DNA of 64,000 nucleotides from Anaerolineaceae bacterium (GCA_030653365.1 JAURZL010000019.1:277657-341656); one strand, 5' to 3'. Shown: positions 50,331-62,282, counted from the stretch's first letter. Program-made: numbers and translations. The notes: a model not told the origin generated them from the sequence alone.

Positions 50331-53039
50331 TTATTGATCGGAAATTATTCCAATACTTCTCCCAAACGATACCGCCTGTGTTCTTTTTTTTACCCCTAAT
50401 TTCCCAAATATGTTGGTTGTGTGACCTTTTACAGTACTCAAAGATATAAATAATTTTTTGGCGATTTCAGTGTTTGAAAAACCTTGAGCAATCAAACCAA
50501 GAACTTCAATTTCTCTTTCACTGAGTGGTTCGATCACATGGTCAGGTGTGGATTGTGGTAATGTGTTGGTGGATGATTGTTCAATTAAGATTATGCCAAG
50601 TAGTTTTCCAGCGAAATCAGGGCAAACATGATGGTTAATTGCCAGATTTAATAAAGAGATGATTCGTTTTCCTTCATCTAAAAAGACCCTCTGGAAACCT
50701 TCAGGCTCAGCCAGAGAAAAGGCAGCTTGTAAAGATTCCAGTGCGAGATTGTGTTTATCTTGTTGATTCAATGCAATTGACTTAAGTATTAAAAGTTCAA
50801 TCAGTCTGCGCCTATTTCCTTTTTTGCTTGAGTATTCCAATATTGGGGAAATCATTTCAATTGCGTTCTCTGGTCTATTTTGAGCTAATGTATATCGAAT
50901 CAAGATTTGATTTTCAGTGATAAAAAATTCGTTTATTCCACCATATTTTTCTATTTCCTTAATTCTTTCTGTTATTGGTTTTTCTAATAATCCACGGCTC
51001 TGAAGCCATTGAAAAACTTGTGGAAAATTTGCTCTCTCCAACCAAAATCGTGCTTGCATTACATCAACGATTCGCTCGGTAATTTGAGGAGATGGACCCG
51101 TTTGGGCATGTGTTCTGGCATGGTCGATATAATGCTGGACAAGATCCCATTCTTTCAGGTTTAATTTCACCCGTGCAATGGCCAGATTCGCCAGTGGTAG
51201 ACCAAATTCGGAATAGGTCTCCATCAATTCCGCTGCTTTTTCCAAATAATGGATTGCTTGCTTGAGATCGCCTTGTTCCCGTAACATTTCACCAAGATTG
51301 AAGAAGGTTTTTCCCAGCAATGGATTATTAATACCGATACTACCTTTTGCTATAGCAAGAACTTGATAACACATCGCAATTGCTTTTCGTAATTCTCCCT
51401 GCATATAATGAAGACCTGCGAGATTTGTCAACACCAACAAGGTCATCATCGTGTTTTCTGTCTGTTTGGAAATTGCCACACACTCTTCAAATGCTTGAAT
51501 TGCGGCAGGCATATCCCCAATCAATGTGTAGCCCATGCCTGATACGTCAGCCACTAAACATCGATAAAATTGATGATGAGGTTGAATTTGTGCCAGAGCT
51601 TCATTTGAATATTGAATCGCGTTCAAAGCATCGTTCTTAAGAATGGCGAGTAAACCATGAATTAATGATAATTCACCCTGAACCTGATCGAAGTCAACAT
51701 TTGTTTCTATCTCTTCAATCAACGAATAAATGGAGTCAGGTTGGCGTCCATTCATAAATAATGAAATTCCAAGCAGGATGCTTGCATCCGGATGGGCAAA
51801 GAGATTTTTCTTGGGTATCGATTCCAACCATTGCAATAATACAATGGAATCTCCTTTCATTAACCGCTCTTCAGCAATATCAACAATTTTTTGGATAGCT
51901 GATTCATAATCTTTACCGGATATGGCGTGTGAAATTGCCTCATTGGTTAAATGATTTTTCTCAAACCATTGCGATGCCCTGACGTGTAATTGCGGGATGA
52001 GGTCAGGTTGTTGGCTAAATAATTGTTTCCTCAACAGCTCTGAAAATAAAGCATGGTAGCGAAACCAAGTGTTCTGGTTGTCCATTGCGACAATGAAAAG
52101 ATTATTTTCAATCAACCCCTCAAGAATGTCTTTTGAAGCTGCTTCCTGAGTTACAAATTCGCATAATGATAATGTGAAGCGATCCAAAACCGAGGTCTTT
52201 AATAAGAAATTCTTTATAGGATCATCCAGTTTATTAAAAACTTCATCCATCAGAAATGCAGCAATAAATTCATGTTCTCCAGAAAGATTTTCAAAATAAG
52301 TTGAACGATCCTGAATATCACGCATGGAAATAGCTGCCAGATGTAAACCTGAAATCCAGCCCTCGGTACATTGCGTTAACTTTGCGATTTCTTCTTGTTG
52401 AAAAGAGGGATACAGGTTCCGGCTAAGAAGTTCTTTCGCTTCATCGATGTTGAAAGATAGAGAGTTTTGCCTGATTTCGATCAGTTGACCATACGTTCTT
52501 AAGCGAGCTAAAGAAAAATGTGGATCGGATCTAGATATGATAATCAGGCATAGTTGTGGTGGTAAATGATCGATTAAAAACGACATGAAGAGATGAATGG
52601 GTGAAGCAGAAATAAGATGGTAATCATCTAAAACCAGATAAATTTTTTGTGGCGAGACATTTATCTGATTGATTATTAATGTGGCAAGAATTTCTGGAGA
52701 TTGAGATTTGTGTGTTTGAATCGCGTTGAGAATTTCAACCCCAAATTCAGGAACGATCCGTTGAATCGCTGAAATGAAATAGGTTAAAAATCCGACTAAA
52801 TAATTGTCGCTTTTTTCAAGTGTTAACCAGGCAACGGAATTCCTATCTACAGCCAATGAATGCCTGATCCAATCACTGATCACCGTCGTCTTCCCATAGC
52901 CTGCTGGGGCTGAGACTATAATAATGGGGATTGATTGAGTGATCCCATCATCCAACAATTGAATCAATTGCTGGCGACGTACCAGTGACCTGCCCGAAGA
53001 TGGAATATTAAATTTAGTAGATAATAGAGGGATGGTCAA
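50331..53039 (-). CDS. MalT-like LuxR-family STAND regulator 3
   Basis: A 902-residue protein of the same type as regulators 1 and 2 but clearly diverged. It has Walker [12 protein letters not shown] (about 45-55), [14 protein letters not shown]-like helices in the middle, and a LuxR end with [18 protein letters not shown] and [20 protein letters not shown]. It starts with TTG at 53039 after GAGGTCACC. The next operon (small protein, ABC exporter) lies directly downstream behind promoter F, repeating the regulator-promoter-operon order. Confidence 0.92.
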   Translation of the reverse strand: MTIPLLSTKFNIPSSGRSLVRRQQLIQLLDDGITQSIPIIIVSAPAGYGKTTVISDWIRHSLAVDRNSVAWLTLEKSDNYLVGFLTYFISAIQRIVPEFGVEILNAIQTHKSQSPEILATLIINQINVSPQKIYLVLDDYHLISASPIHLFMSFLIDHLPPQLCLIIISRSDPHFSLARLRTYGQLIEIRQNSLSFNIDEAKELLSRNLYPSFQQEEIAKLTQCTEGWISGLHLAAISMRDIQDRSTYFENLSGEHEFIAAFLMDEVFNKLDDPIKNFLLKTSVLDRFTLSLCEFVTQEAASKDILEGLIENNLFIVAMDNQNTWFRYHALFSELLRKQLFSQQPDLIPQLHVRASQWFEKNHLTNEAISHAISGKDYESAIQKIVDIAEERLMKGDSIVLLQWLESIPKKNLFAHPDASILLGISLFMNGRQPDSIYSLIEEIETNVDFDQVQGELSLIHGLLAILKNDALNAIQYSNEALAQIQPHHQFYRCLVADVSGMGYTLIGDMPAAIQAFEECVAISKQTENTMMTLLVLTNLAGLHYMQGELRKAIAMCYQVLAIAKGSIGINNPLLGKTFFNLGEMLREQGDLKQAIHYLEKAAELMETYSEFGLPLANLAIARVKLNLKEWDLVQHYIDHARTHAQTGPSPQITERIVDVMQARFWLERANFPQVFQWLQSRGLLEKPITERIKEIEKYGGINEFFITENQILIRYTLAQNRPENAIEMISPILEYSSKKGNRRRLIELLILKSIALNQQDKHNLALESLQAAFSLAEPEGFQRVFLDEGKRIISLLNLAINHHVCPDFAGKLLGIILIEQSSTNTLPQSTPDHVIEPLSEREIEVLGLIAQGFSNTEIAKKLFISLSTVKGHTTNIFGKLGVKKRTQAVSFGRSIGIISDQ

Positions 53040-53148
53040 AGGTGACCTCGTTAAATGGAGGGAAAATTCATCAATCCATAATGATTATAGCAGATTGAAT
53101 TTGGGTATTGTAAGTAAGTATTTCCCTCACATCAAGATCAAGTTTTTA

Positions 53149-53452
53149 AAGGCAATAGAAAATGGTCGCAACAGGTTGATCTACTGCCTGGCTGATTACG
53201 CCATTGTAGTTGCCAGTGATTTTGAAAAAGGGGGGAATCTGGGCTGGTGCTACAGAAACCTTGAAGGCTGGTTGGGTTCCAGTTTTCATCTTGGATCATC
53301 CGGAAATGCCTGATGGAAATTGCTTATTGATGCAAAAAGGTGGTATACCATTTCCGCATCCATTTCCAGAACATTATAGTAAGTTAGAGAGTTGGCTAAA
53401 AGAGAAAAGTCAGCCTTTAACCTCAAAATCGAAGCAATTGGGATTGTTGTGA
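53149..53452 (+). pseudogene. DprA/Smf-like DNA-processing protein remnant, frameshifted
   Basis: In one frame AIENGRNRLIYCLADYAIVV leads to ASDFEKGG; after a one-base shift near 53230 (GAAAAAGGGGGGAATC) the next frame continues WAGATETLKAGWVPVFILDH and LLMQKGGIPFPHPFPE. Together these match the C-terminal part of DprA/Smf-type Rossmann proteins. The N-terminal half is missing. No ribosome site is present. The gene is broken by truncation and frameshift. Confidence 0.68.
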
Positions 53453-53669
53453 TCATAACGCAAAGAAATTTCCCCTTGGAATAATCAAAACTTATTCTTG
53501 ATTTTATTTTTTTAGTGACACTGCAAATAATAATTTCTTTGCCAGGATAGTCTATTTGGTTAAATAAAAACTCTCCTTAAGGCCAATCATAAACATAAAT
53601 TTGGTCAGGTTACTAAATGGATCCAGCAAGGTAAACTTTGACAATCACAAATATATCTGGAAGGATATT

Positions 53670-54992
53670 ATGAAAGATTCAAAATCAATGAATTTTAAAG
53701 GTAGTGTTTTATTGGTAACCATCGTTTGTATGGTGATGTTGTTGTATTTTTTAGCAACAAGATTTATTTCAATCAATCTCAGTTCAGTGGAATTAATCGT
53801 ATTTATAGGTCTTTTATTGATGTTGGTATTTTTTATGATTGTGGGGATTATTCAATTGTTTTTTCGAATCTTCACGAAAAAAAATTCTGAAAACAGCAAA
53901 GGGAATGGAAGAACTATGATCAACTTTCTGATAGTTTTAATTATCCTTGCTGGTTTTATTTTAGGATCACAATGGAGTGCTCATACCCCACCTATCCTAA
54001 ATGAAGAAGGTGAAGCACTGGAAGGGAGCATTGCTTCCCTCGAAAAAGTCAAATTAGGTGGTGTAGATCAATGGTTGATTATCAGAGGTCAAGATACCAA
54101 TAATCCGGTTTTGCTTTTTCTTTCAGGTGGTCCTGGTGCATCGGAAGCTGCCAGAGTGCTGCGATTTAACCAGGAATTGGAACAACACTTTACAGTAGTC
54201 ATCTGGGAGCAGCGTGGTTGTGGAAAATCATACCCATCCATCCATCCCAAATCAGAATTAACACTGGGACAATATGAGGCTGACATTATTGAATTGAGCG
54301 AATTTTTAAGAACTCGATTTAATCAGGAGAAAATCTATCTGGTTGGACATTCCTGGGGAACAATCATTGGCGCATTGGCTGCACAATCTCGCCCGGATTT
54401 ATTTCATGCATATGTTGGAACGGCTCAGATGGTGGATGTACTCGAAACGGATATTCTCATCTATGATATGGTCAAGGATTATTCTATCAAAACAGGCGAC
54501 GCAGTATTTGTAAAGACTCTCGAAACGCAAGGTGAACCTCCTTACTTAGGAAAAAGCCCTATCCAGCCATATTCCACTTTGTTTGGTAGAGAGTACGCCA
54601 TTTTTGAAGTACCTAATATTAAAAATGAAGAATACCGACGCAATGGCGATATTCTGATGTTGATGTTGAAACAACCTGAATATGGCTGGTTGGATCGAAT
54701 TTATTACCTGCTTGGGTTAATGAATACATTTAATGTGGTTTATCCACAATTACAGGATTTAGACCTGCGACAGACCAATACCCATTTTGATTTACCTGTC
54801 TATATGGTGTTGGGACGAAATGACATGAATAATCCATCCCAGATTCCGGAAGATTATTTTAATCAAATCGAAGCTCCCAGCAAGCAACTGGTTTTCTTTG
54901 AGGACTCTGGTCATGGGATGATTTGGGAGGAAGCAAATAAATTTCATGACTTAATGATCAATGTTGTTTTACCTGAGACTTATGAACCGTAA
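53670..54992 (+). CDS. Membrane-anchored alpha/beta hydrolase (proline iminopeptidase-like)
   Basis: A 440-residue protein. Three N-terminal helices (about 10-100) precede an alpha/beta hydrolase domain: SGGPGASEA oxyanion region, VVIWEQRGCGKSYPS, nucleophile elbow GHSWGT (S228), LGRNDMNNPSQIP acid region and DSGHGMIWEEA with the catalytic His. It resembles S33 prolyl aminopeptidases and the paralogue at 34508. GGAAGGAT precedes the ATG at 53670. Confidence 0.87.
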   Translation: MKDSKSMNFKGSVLLVTIVCMVMLLYFLATRFISINLSSVELIVFIGLLLMLVFFMIVGIIQLFFRIFTKKNSENSKGNGRTMINFLIVLIILAGFILGSQWSAHTPPILNEEGEALEGSIASLEKVKLGGVDQWLIIRGQDTNNPVLLFLSGGPGASEAARVLRFNQELEQHFTVVIWEQRGCGKSYPSIHPKSELTLGQYEADIIELSEFLRTRFNQEKIYLVGHSWGTIIGALAAQSRPDLFHAYVGTAQMVDVLETDILIYDMVKDYSIKTGDAVFVKTLETQGEPPYLGKSPIQPYSTLFGREYAIFEVPNIKNEEYRRNGDILMLMLKQPEYGWLDRIYYLLGLMNTFNVVYPQLQDLDLRQTNTHFDLPVYMVLGRNDMNNPSQIPEDYFNQIEAPSKQLVFFEDSGHGMIWEEANKFHDLMINVVLPETYEP

Positions 54993-55326
54993 CGGAAAGA
55001 TTCCTCAATGACATTAATTTATTTAAACAAAGATATAGATATTTTATAAATTGGACTCTGAATGGGATGAACATTTTTTTGAATAAATAAACGGATTGAG
55101 ATAAATTTTCGTAAAAACCCCCATAATTGAGTAATCAATCAACGAGTGAACCTTCATTGGAAATCTCGTTGATTTACTTTAAATTTACGCCATCTGTCTA
55201 AATAAATCTGGTTGAATGGATGGTATTAAACACTTTGTAATCAGGTATAGTATTATTAAATCCTGTTTAATTATTATTGTTCCACCCCTTCCATTCTTGC
55301 TCTTGAAGTATCCATGGAGTTAGAAT
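54993..55326. other. AT-rich intergenic region with an inverted repeat
   Basis: About 330 bases with no gene. It contains the inverted repeat AATCAACGAG (55137-55146) and CTCGTTGATT (55165-55174), 10 bp with an 18-nt loop and a weakly T-rich tail, which may end the hydrolase transcript. A TATAGT near 55250 could serve the kinase gene, but no -35 is clear. Confidence 0.45.
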
Positions 55327-58300
55327 ATGATCCTCAAAAAATCCTTATTGCTTTTCACTTCATTAATCCTGTTGGCAGGATGTTCAGAAGTTGCAGATCC
55401 CAATCCGATCTCTAAATTAGAGCCTACATCACAAATTGAAAAAGTTGATAAAAAAAATTCCATTGAATGGGATAAAAAAACAATCGAATTTGAACATTTT
55501 TCCATTGAAGATGGTTTATCCCAGAGCGTGGTAAATTCAATTATTCAAGATGAACTCGGTTTTATGTGGTTTGGTACCCAGGATGGACTAAACCGTTTTG
55601 ATGGGAAAGAAATTAAGGTTTTCAAACATGATCCAGATAACGCCGAATCAATTTGTAACAATTTCATTCAATCACTCTATGAAGATAAACAGGGAATCTT
55701 ATGGATTGGGACATTTGGTGGAGGATTAAATCGCTATGATCCCAGAACTGAAGAATTTTCCTGTTACATTCCTGATCCAGAGAATCCTCAATCAATAAGC
55801 CAAGCTGGTGTCTCACATTTTGTTCAAGCAGAAGATGGCACTTTCTGGTTGGGCACCAATGGCGGTGGTTTGAACCATTTTGATCCTATCGATGAAACAT
55901 TTGTCGCTTATCAAAATGATCCGACTGATCCAGATAGCATCAGTGATGATGTCGTCTTGCAGGTGGTTATCGATCCGAATGGAAGGTTATGGGTTGGTAC
56001 TTTTACTGGGGGGTTGAATGTTTTTGATCCTATTACTGAAAAATTTGAACGCATTACAACACTTAATAATGCACAAACATTGAAATTAGATCACCAAGGA
56101 TTGCTTTGGGTCGGGTCTATGTCTGAAGGATTAGCCAGGATAGATACAATCTCAATGGAAATCACTTATTTTCCCATGGAAGCTGACAATCCAACCAGCC
56201 CTCAAGATAATAACATCCATTATCTATTCGAGGATAGAGATGGTGTTATATGGGTAGCAACAGCCATGTCTGGATTGGCACGCTATGATCGAACAACCAA
56301 TCGATTTTATCATTATCAAAATGATCCAAAAAACTCAGATAGTATCTCGATCAATAATATCGCGTCAATTTATCAGGATAGAGGAGGAGTTTATTGGATT
56401 GGAACAATTGGGGGAGGAGTAGATCGTTTTGATCCGCTGCGGGCGAAATTCCAACATGTGTTCCATCAAGCAGATAATCCTGGTAGTCTGATCGATAATA
56501 GTGTCTGGTCAATTTTTCAAGATGATCAGGCAGATCTTTGGGTAGGGACATTTAATGGCATAACGAAATTTAATACTGATGGTACGGTTTCTCATTATGT
56601 CAATAACCCAAATGATCCAAACAGTATCAGTCAGAACACTATTTTTGCTATCAATCAGGATTCTCAGGGCTATCTCTGGTTTGGTACGATGAATGGGTTG
56701 AGTCGTTTAGACCTGGTTCGCGAAGATTTTACAAATTATCCATTTTCGGCAATTTATGAGATTTTTATAGATAAGAAGGGAGTAATTTGGATTGGTTCTA
56801 CAGGAAGTGGGTTGGTAAAATTTAATCCGCAAACCTATGAATTTATAAGCTATTCAAACGAACCCGGAAATGACTATGGATTAGGAGATAACACTGTATT
56901 GACAATTTATCAGGATAGTAAGCAACAGCTTTGGGTGGGAACATTTGCTGCCGGTCTGTGTAAATTTGATCCGATTATTGAAGAATTTGACTGTTATCGG
57001 CATGATCCACGCAATACCAACTCAATCAGTAATAATGTAGTTCTGGACTTATTGGAAACAGAGGAAGGGTTATTCTATATAGCCACTGCGGGTGGTCTTA
57101 ATATTCTCAATTTGAAAGATAATAACTTCGAGGTTTATAAAGAAAATGATGGCTTGCCGAATGATCTAGTTTATTCCATTTTAGAGGACGACAATGGCTT
57201 TTACTGGATTAGTACTAATAATGGAATTTCTAAATTTGATTCTGAAAATAAATCCTTTCTGAATTATTCAACTTTTGATGGTTTACAAAGTAATGAATTT
57301 AACCAAGGTGCAAAATTTCGGAATGAGAATGGGGAAATTTTCTTTGGAGGTATCAACGGTTTTAACCGTTTTTATCCAAATGAAATTAAGAATAATCAAT
57401 ACCAAACCCCTCTGGTCATAACCCGTTTTCAGTTATTTAATGAAACAGTAGCGATTGGAGAAGGTGGTCCACTTGAGGTGAGTTTGCCGTTTGTGGAGAA
57501 AATCAAACTAAATTACCAAGAAAAATTCTTTAGCTTTGATTTTGCCGCATTGCATTATTCTGCTCCTGAAAAAATCGAATATGCATACCAGTTAATAGGA
57601 TTAGATGAAGATTGGAATTATGCTGGTAATCGTAACTTCGCCAGTTATACCAATGTGCCACCTGGAAAATATTCATTTCAGGTAAAAGCTACCAATAGTG
57701 ATGGAATCTGGAACAACAAAACAGCGTCGATCGAAATTGAAATCGTTCCGCCATTTTGGCAAACTTTCTGGTTTCAGTTATTCGCCATTGTACTAATTGT
57801 GGGAATTGTAGTTGGGGTTTTCGAAATGAGAATTAGGATGGTTCGCAAGCAAAAGGAAAAATTAGAACATCAGGTAGCTGATCGTACGCAAACATTACGT
57901 GAAACTATGTTGGAATTGAAGAAATCGAAAGAAGCAGCAGAAGTTGCCAACAAAGCAAAATCAACATTTCTTGCGAACATCAGCCATGAATTACGAACAC
58001 CATTAAATGCCATTTTAGGATTCAGTCAATTGTTGATCAATGATGCAAAGTCATCTGCAGGATCAGAACAAAATAAATTCAAAGATCAATTGGAAAATAT
58101 AGAAATCATTCATCACAGTGGTGAACACCTGTTAGCACTCATCAATGATGTGCTTGAGATGTCAAAAATTGAAGCTGGAAGAATGACGCTTCATGAAAGG
58201 AGTTTTGATCTTCTGGAGATGATGCAGGGATTGGAAGAGATGTTTCTACTACGTGCAGAAGAAAAACATATGACACTCGCATTTGATATTCATGAGGAAG

Positions 58301-59397
58301 TTCCTCAATTCATATATACAGATGATGGAAAATTACGTCAAATCATCATGAATCTGTTAGGAAATGCTGTGAAATTCACGGAACAAGGTGGAATCACATT
58401 GATTGTAGGTGTGAAAAATAACATTGTTGCTGAGAACATCGAGAGGTCAAAAGATAAGATCTTACTTCAATTTAATGTTTCGGATACGGGACTTGGAATA
58501 GATCAAAAAGAGTTGGAGAGTATCTTTAGACCATTTATTCAGGCTGAAAGTGTGAAAAATAGTGAAGGTACAGGGCTTGGTTTATCTATCAGTAGAGAAT
58601 ACGCTGAATTATTAGGTGGCACTCTGACAGCAAAGAGCTTTCCTGGTCAGGGCAGTACTTTTACTTTAGTTCTGCCTGTGATAAAAACAGAATCAGCTGA
58701 TGAAACCCTGATGCTGCTATCCAGGCGAGTTCTCTCTGTAGATCATGGTGAACAGGTTACCAAAGTATTAATTGTGGACGATAAACCTGTAAATCGAATG
58801 TTGTTGAATAAATTATTATCCCCTTTGGGTTTTGAAGTTAGAGAAGCAGAAAATGGAAAAGAAGCAATCGATATTTGGGAGGAATGGATCCCTAATATCA
58901 TCCTGATGGATATGAGAATGCCGGTAATGGACGGTTATGAAGCCACCCGGCGGATAAAAACAACCATGAAGGGTCAAGCTACTGTGATCATTGCAGTTAC
59001 TGCCAGTGCTCTGGAAGAAGATCGGGAGTTAATCTTATCAGAAGGGTGTGATGGATATATTCGAAAACCATTTCGGGATGTTGAGATTTTTGAAGAGTTT
59101 GAAAAACAATTAGGACTGCAGTTTGTGTATGAGGAATTTCATCTAGTATCAGCTAAATCGAAAGAGAAAACAAAAATATTCGATTATCAACGAGAGTTTT
59201 CAAACTTATCTTCTTCACAAATCAAGAATCTGCACCATGCTGTGTCGGTGGGCGATATGGCATCTATAAACCAATTGGTTAATGCAATCGCTGACCAGGC
59301 ACCAGAATTATCCGATCATATCCAAAAATTAGCGGATCAATATAAATTTGAGGAATTACTTAAATATCTGGAGATCGCAAGACAAAATCAAATGTAA
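55327..59397 (+). CDS. Hybrid sensor histidine kinase with reg_prop propellers
   Basis: A 1356-residue one-protein phosphorelay. A lipobox-like signal ([13 protein letters not shown]) leads to about 700 residues of two-component propeller repeats ([19 protein letters not shown] and many W-x-GT-x-GGGLNR-F/YDP copies) forming extracellular beta-propellers. Then come a Y_Y_Y domain (about 740-805), one transmembrane helix (about 814-834), HisKA ([10 protein letters not shown]887), HATPase_c ([18 protein letters not shown]) and a receiver domain ([11 protein letters not shown]1195). The last 80 residues look like a His-less HPt-type end. Such proteins usually sense polysaccharides; ligand unknown. 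Confidence 0.92.
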   Translation: MILKKSLLLFTSLILLAGCSEVADPNPISKLEPTSQIEKVDKKNSIEWDKKTIEFEHFSIEDGLSQSVVNSIIQDELGFMWFGTQDGLNRFDGKEIKVFKHDPDNAESICNNFIQSLYEDKQGILWIGTFGGGLNRYDPRTEEFSCYIPDPENPQSISQAGVSHFVQAEDGTFWLGTNGGGLNHFDPIDETFVAYQNDPTDPDSISDDVVLQVVIDPNGRLWVGTFTGGLNVFDPITEKFERITTLNNAQTLKLDHQGLLWVGSMSEGLARIDTISMEITYFPMEADNPTSPQDNNIHYLFEDRDGVIWVATAMSGLARYDRTTNRFYHYQNDPKNSDSISINNIASIYQDRGGVYWIGTIGGGVDRFDPLRAKFQHVFHQADNPGSLIDNSVWSIFQDDQADLWVGTFNGITKFNTDGTVSHYVNNPNDPNSISQNTIFAINQDSQGYLWFGTMNGLSRLDLVREDFTNYPFSAIYEIFIDKKGVIWIGSTGSGLVKFNPQTYEFISYSNEPGNDYGLGDNTVLTIYQDSKQQLWVGTFAAGLCKFDPIIEEFDCYRHDPRNTNSISNNVVLDLLETEEGLFYIATAGGLNILNLKDNNFEVYKENDGLPNDLVYSILEDDNGFYWISTNNGISKFDSENKSFLNYSTFDGLQSNEFNQGAKFRNENGEIFFGGINGFNRFYPNEIKNNQYQTPLVITRFQLFNETVAIGEGGPLEVSLPFVEKIKLNYQEKFFSFDFAALHYSAPEKIEYAYQLIGLDEDWNYAGNRNFASYTNVPPGKYSFQVKATNSDGIWNNKTASIEIEIVPPFWQTFWFQLFAIVLIVGIVVGVFEMRIRMVRKQKEKLEHQVADRTQTLRETMLELKKSKEAAEVANKAKSTFLANISHELRTPLNAILGFSQLLINDAKSSAGSEQNKFKDQLENIEIIHHSGEHLLALINDVLEMSKIEAGRMTLHERSFDLLEMMQGLEEMFLLRAEEKHMTLAFDIHEEVPQFIYTDDGKLRQIIMNLLGNAVKFTEQGGITLIVGVKNNIVAENIERSKDKILLQFNVSDTGLGIDQKELESIFRPFIQAESVKNSEGTGLGLSISREYAELLGGTLTAKSFPGQGSTFTLVLPVIKTESADETLMLLSRRVLSVDHGEQVTKVLIVDDKPVNRMLLNKLLSPLGFEVREAENGKEAIDIWEEWIPNIILMDMRMPVMDGYEATRRIKTTMKGQATVIIAVTASALEEDRELILSEGCDGYIRKPFRDVEIFEEFEKQLGLQFVYEEFHLVSAKSKEKTKIFDYQREFSNLSSSQIKNLHHAVSVGDMASINQLVNAIADQAPELSDHIQKLADQYKFEELLKYLEIARQNQM

Positions 59398-59446
59398 ATA
59401 AAATGGTTTTATTCATCATCTATAAATTATTTTAAAAGAGCGAAGA

Positions 59447-60595
59447 ATGAATAATAATATTAATGAAATCTTAATTGTGGACGATACACCAGCAAATATT
59501 AAATTGCTCAGCCAGATTTTATCCAGTCATGGGTATAAGATCCGGGTAGCTTTAAGTGGTTCACAAGCATTGACTTCTGTGGAATTGGCTCGACCGGACC
59601 TGATTTTGCTTGATATTAAAATGCCTGATATGAATGGATTTGAAGTTTGTCGTCAGCTGAAAGCCAACTCCAAATCAAGTCAAATACCAGTGATTTTCAT
59701 CAGTGCATTAAACGATCTTCAAGATAAATTACAAGGATTTCATGTTGGCGGGTTGGATTATATTTCCAAACCTTTTCAAATCGAAGAAGTGTTGGCACGG
59801 GTTAAATCACATCTATATATTCGCAGAGCACAGCAGATTTTGCAGGAGAATAATGATCGCATGCAGCGAGAATTGAAATTAGCCTGGCATCTGCAAATGA
59901 ATTTTCTTCCTCAAAAATTTCCGGATGTGCCAAATTGGCAATTTTCGGCTGCATTACAACCTGCTCGAGAAACCTCAGGTGATTTTTATGATTTATTTAA
60001 ATTACCTGATAATCGTATAGTGTTCCTTATTGCCGATGTAGTGGATAAGGGTGTCGCAGCAGCTTTATTGATGGTGCTGGCATGGTCATTATTAAGAGAA
60101 CGAATCGCTGTATATCCGGACCATCCTGAAAAAGTATTTTTTGATGTAAACAAAAGTATATTATCCATATTAAAAGATTTGGAATTTGTAACAGTTTTTC
60201 TTGGAATACTGGAGCCCGGTAGTGGGAAAATGGTATATGCCAATGCAGGACACAACCCCCCACTCTGGTTTCGAGATGGCAGAACAAATCCAAAACAATT
60301 AGGTAGAACAGGATTACCTCTTGGCGTATCGGAGGATTTTGGCTGGAGTCAGTCAGAGATCATGATAGAACCAGATGATATTTTATTGGTTTATACTGAT
60401 GGAGTAACTGAGGCATGTAATCAAATGGGAGATTATGTAGGGTTACAACACCTGGTAGAATGTGTTCAACCACTAATCCTTGAATGTGCAGATGATTTAA
60501 AGATGAAAATTCTTAATGAATTAGATTCATTTCTTGGAAAAGAACCTCCTCAAGATGATATAACCCTGATGGTGATCAAACGGTTGCAAGAATAA
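59447..60595 (+). CDS. Receiver-domain PP2C phosphatase (RsbU-like)
   Basis: A 382-residue protein. Residues 1-125 are a receiver domain (ILIVDDTPANIKLL, D56 in LLDIKMPDMNG, then SKPF). A short coiled coil leads to a SpoIIE-type PP2C phosphatase (about 160-380) with SGDFYDLF, IADVVDKG, YANAGHNPP, YTDGVTEA and PQDDITLMVI, keeping the metal-binding Asp residues. Such proteins dephosphorylate anti-anti-sigma factors. It lies 49 nt after the hybrid kinase, a likely phosphate donor (inference). No STAS or RsbW gene is adjacent. Confidence 0.92.
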   Translation: MNNNINEILIVDDTPANIKLLSQILSSHGYKIRVALSGSQALTSVELARPDLILLDIKMPDMNGFEVCRQLKANSKSSQIPVIFISALNDLQDKLQGFHVGGLDYISKPFQIEEVLARVKSHLYIRRAQQILQENNDRMQRELKLAWHLQMNFLPQKFPDVPNWQFSAALQPARETSGDFYDLFKLPDNRIVFLIADVVDKGVAAALLMVLAWSLLRERIAVYPDHPEKVFFDVNKSILSILKDLEFVTVFLGILEPGSGKMVYANAGHNPPLWFRDGRTNPKQLGRTGLPLGVSEDFGWSQSEIMIEPDDILLVYTDGVTEACNQMGDYVGLQHLVECVQPLILECADDLKMKILNELDSFLGKEPPQDDITLMVIKRLQE

Positions 60596-60680
60596 TACAG
60601 ATTAGTGAGTCTCTAATAAGGACGTTTTTCAATTCATAAAGAAACTGCATAAGTGGTTTGATTTGTGAGCCCTTATTTAT

Positions 60681-60696
60681 AGTATATAAATATACT
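60681..60696 (+). promoter_or_regulatory. Inverted repeat before the transporter operon
   Basis: AGTATA (60681-60686) and TATACT (60691-60696) flank TAAA, about 20 nt before the tupA start, overlapping likely -10 sequences (TATAGT). A candidate operator; no known molybdate or tungstate riboswitch shape is visible. Confidence 0.35.
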
Positions 60697-60714
60697 TATT
60701 GAAGGAGCTAATAT

Positions 60715-61578
60715 ATGAAACATTTAACCCTGGTGGTTTCGATTTTATTAATTTTTTCTATGCTTGTCGGATGTTCCCCAAAAGAGGAACCAATGGCTGG
60801 ATCACCAGGAAACCTGGAGATTATCCTTGCTACAACCACCAGTACTCGTGATTCGGGGTTGTTGGATGAGTTATTGCCAATGTTTCAAGAACAGACTGGA
60901 TATAATGTCAAGATGGTAGCAGTTGGTACTGGTCAGGCATTGGCGATGGGTGAAGAGGGTAATGCTGATGTGTTATTGGTGCACGCGCCAGCAGCTGAAA
61001 AGGAATTAATGGAAAAAGGTTTTGGATTGGAACGTACGCTGGTAATGCATAATGATTTTGTCATTGTTGGCCCTGCGGACGATCCTGCGGGAATTAAAAG
61101 CATGCCTATAACCACGGATGCAATGGTTGCTATTGCCGACCAGGGTGCCCCTTTCATTTCACGTGGAGATGATTCTGGAACCAATAAAATGGAAGTCAGT
61201 CTATGGGGTAAGACAGGCATAGAACCTGTTGGAGATTGGTACATTCAGACTGGACAAGGAATGGGTGATACATTAAGGGTTGCATCAGAAAAATTTGCAT
61301 ATACTTTAACTGATAGAGCTTCATATCTAGCTTTGAAAGATACACTTGAACTTGAGATTTTGTTGGAAGGTGATGCAGTTTTACTTAATATCTACCATGT
61401 AATTGTTATAAACCCCGATAAATGGCCAAAAACGAACGTGGCAGGTGCACAAGCCTTTGCTCAATTCTTAGTTTCAAATGAAATACAGGAATTCATAAAA
61501 AATTATGGTGTTGAACAATATGGCCAACCGTTATTTTTCCCTGACGCAGGAAAGGATGAAGCAAGTTTAGGTATGTAA
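60715..61578 (+). CDS. tupA: Tungstate-type ABC transporter substrate-binding lipoprotein
   Basis: A 287-residue lipoprotein (lipobox LVGC, Cys about 20) of the TupA type. It has LATTTSTRDSGLLDELLPMF, where TTSTRDSG is the oxyanion-binding signature, then GTGQALAMGEEGNADVLLVH and SRGDDSGTNKME. It binds tungstate, or possibly molybdate, outside the membrane. GAAGGAG precedes the ATG. tupB follows 2 nt after the stop. Confidence 0.92.
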   Translation: MKHLTLVVSILLIFSMLVGCSPKEEPMAGSPGNLEIILATTTSTRDSGLLDELLPMFQEQTGYNVKMVAVGTGQALAMGEEGNADVLLVHAPAAEKELMEKGFGLERTLVMHNDFVIVGPADDPAGIKSMPITTDAMVAIADQGAPFISRGDDSGTNKMEVSLWGKTGIEPVGDWYIQTGQGMGDTLRVASEKFAYTLTDRASYLALKDTLELEILLEGDAVLLNIYHVIVINPDKWPKTNVAGAQAFAQFLVSNEIQEFIKNYGVEQYGQPLFFPDAGKDEASLGM

Positions 61579-61580
61579 TT

Positions 61581-62279
61581 ATGCAATGGATTTGGGAAGG
61601 TATTCAACAAGCATTTCAATTATTATTTCATGATAAAGAAGTATTACAAATAACGTTCCTTTCTTTAAAAATATCTGGTTCAGCTACTTTGTTAAGTCTC
61701 TTTATCGGAATGCCTTTGGGCACCTTGCTTGCATTAAAACGCTTCCCCACTCGTGAGTTTTGGATTTCATTAATCAATACAGGTATGGCGCTTCCCCCCG
61801 TTGTGGTGGGATTGGTCGTTTCCCTCCTTCTGTGGCGCAGCGGGCCATTAGGTGATTTACGATGGATGTATACACCAACTGCTATTGTAATTGCCCAGAT
61901 CATCATCGCAGCTCCGGTAGTAACTGGACTGACCGTTACAGCATTGCAACAATTGGATCCAAAATTAAAATACCAACTATTGGGCCTGGGAGCATCCGAG
62001 CTACAGATGGTATGGAAACTTTGGATTGAGGCCAGATTACCACTACTGGCAGCATTAATGGCAGGATTTGGCAGCGTGATTTCAGAAGTGGGTGCTTCCA
62101 TGATGGTTGGTGGTAACCTGCGTTATGAGACTCGGGTTTTAACGACTGCGATAGTTTTAGAAACAAATAAAGGCCAATTTGGTAAAGCTATTGCATTGAG
62201 TATCATATTATTGGTGCTGGCTTATCTGGTGAACCTGGTTTTGACCTCTGTTCAGCAGAGAAACATTCCGAGAGATTAA
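61581..62279 (+). CDS. tupB: Tungstate-type ABC transporter permease
   Basis: A 232-residue permease with five to six helices and the EAA-loop LGASELQMVWKLWIEARLPL typical of TupB/ModB proteins. It forms the membrane channel for the TupA substrate. The gene is tightly packed between tupA (2 nt) and tupC (3 nt). Confidence 0.92.
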   Translation: MQWIWEGIQQAFQLLFHDKEVLQITFLSLKISGSATLLSLFIGMPLGTLLALKRFPTREFWISLINTGMALPPVVVGLVVSLLLWRSGPLGDLRWMYTPTAIVIAQIIIAAPVVTGLTVTALQQLDPKLKYQLLGLGASELQMVWKLWIEARLPLLAALMAGFGSVISEVGASMMVGGNLRYETRVLTTAIVLETNKGQFGKAIALSIILLVLAYLVNLVLTSVQQRNIPRD

Positions 62280-62282
62280 TCA

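Noticed and set aside
54181..54240. AACAACACTT inside the second alpha/beta hydrolase gene, identical to the regulon half-site
   Set aside because: It encodes conserved residues (EQHF), has no AAGTGT at the right distance and no -10 about 42 nt downstream.
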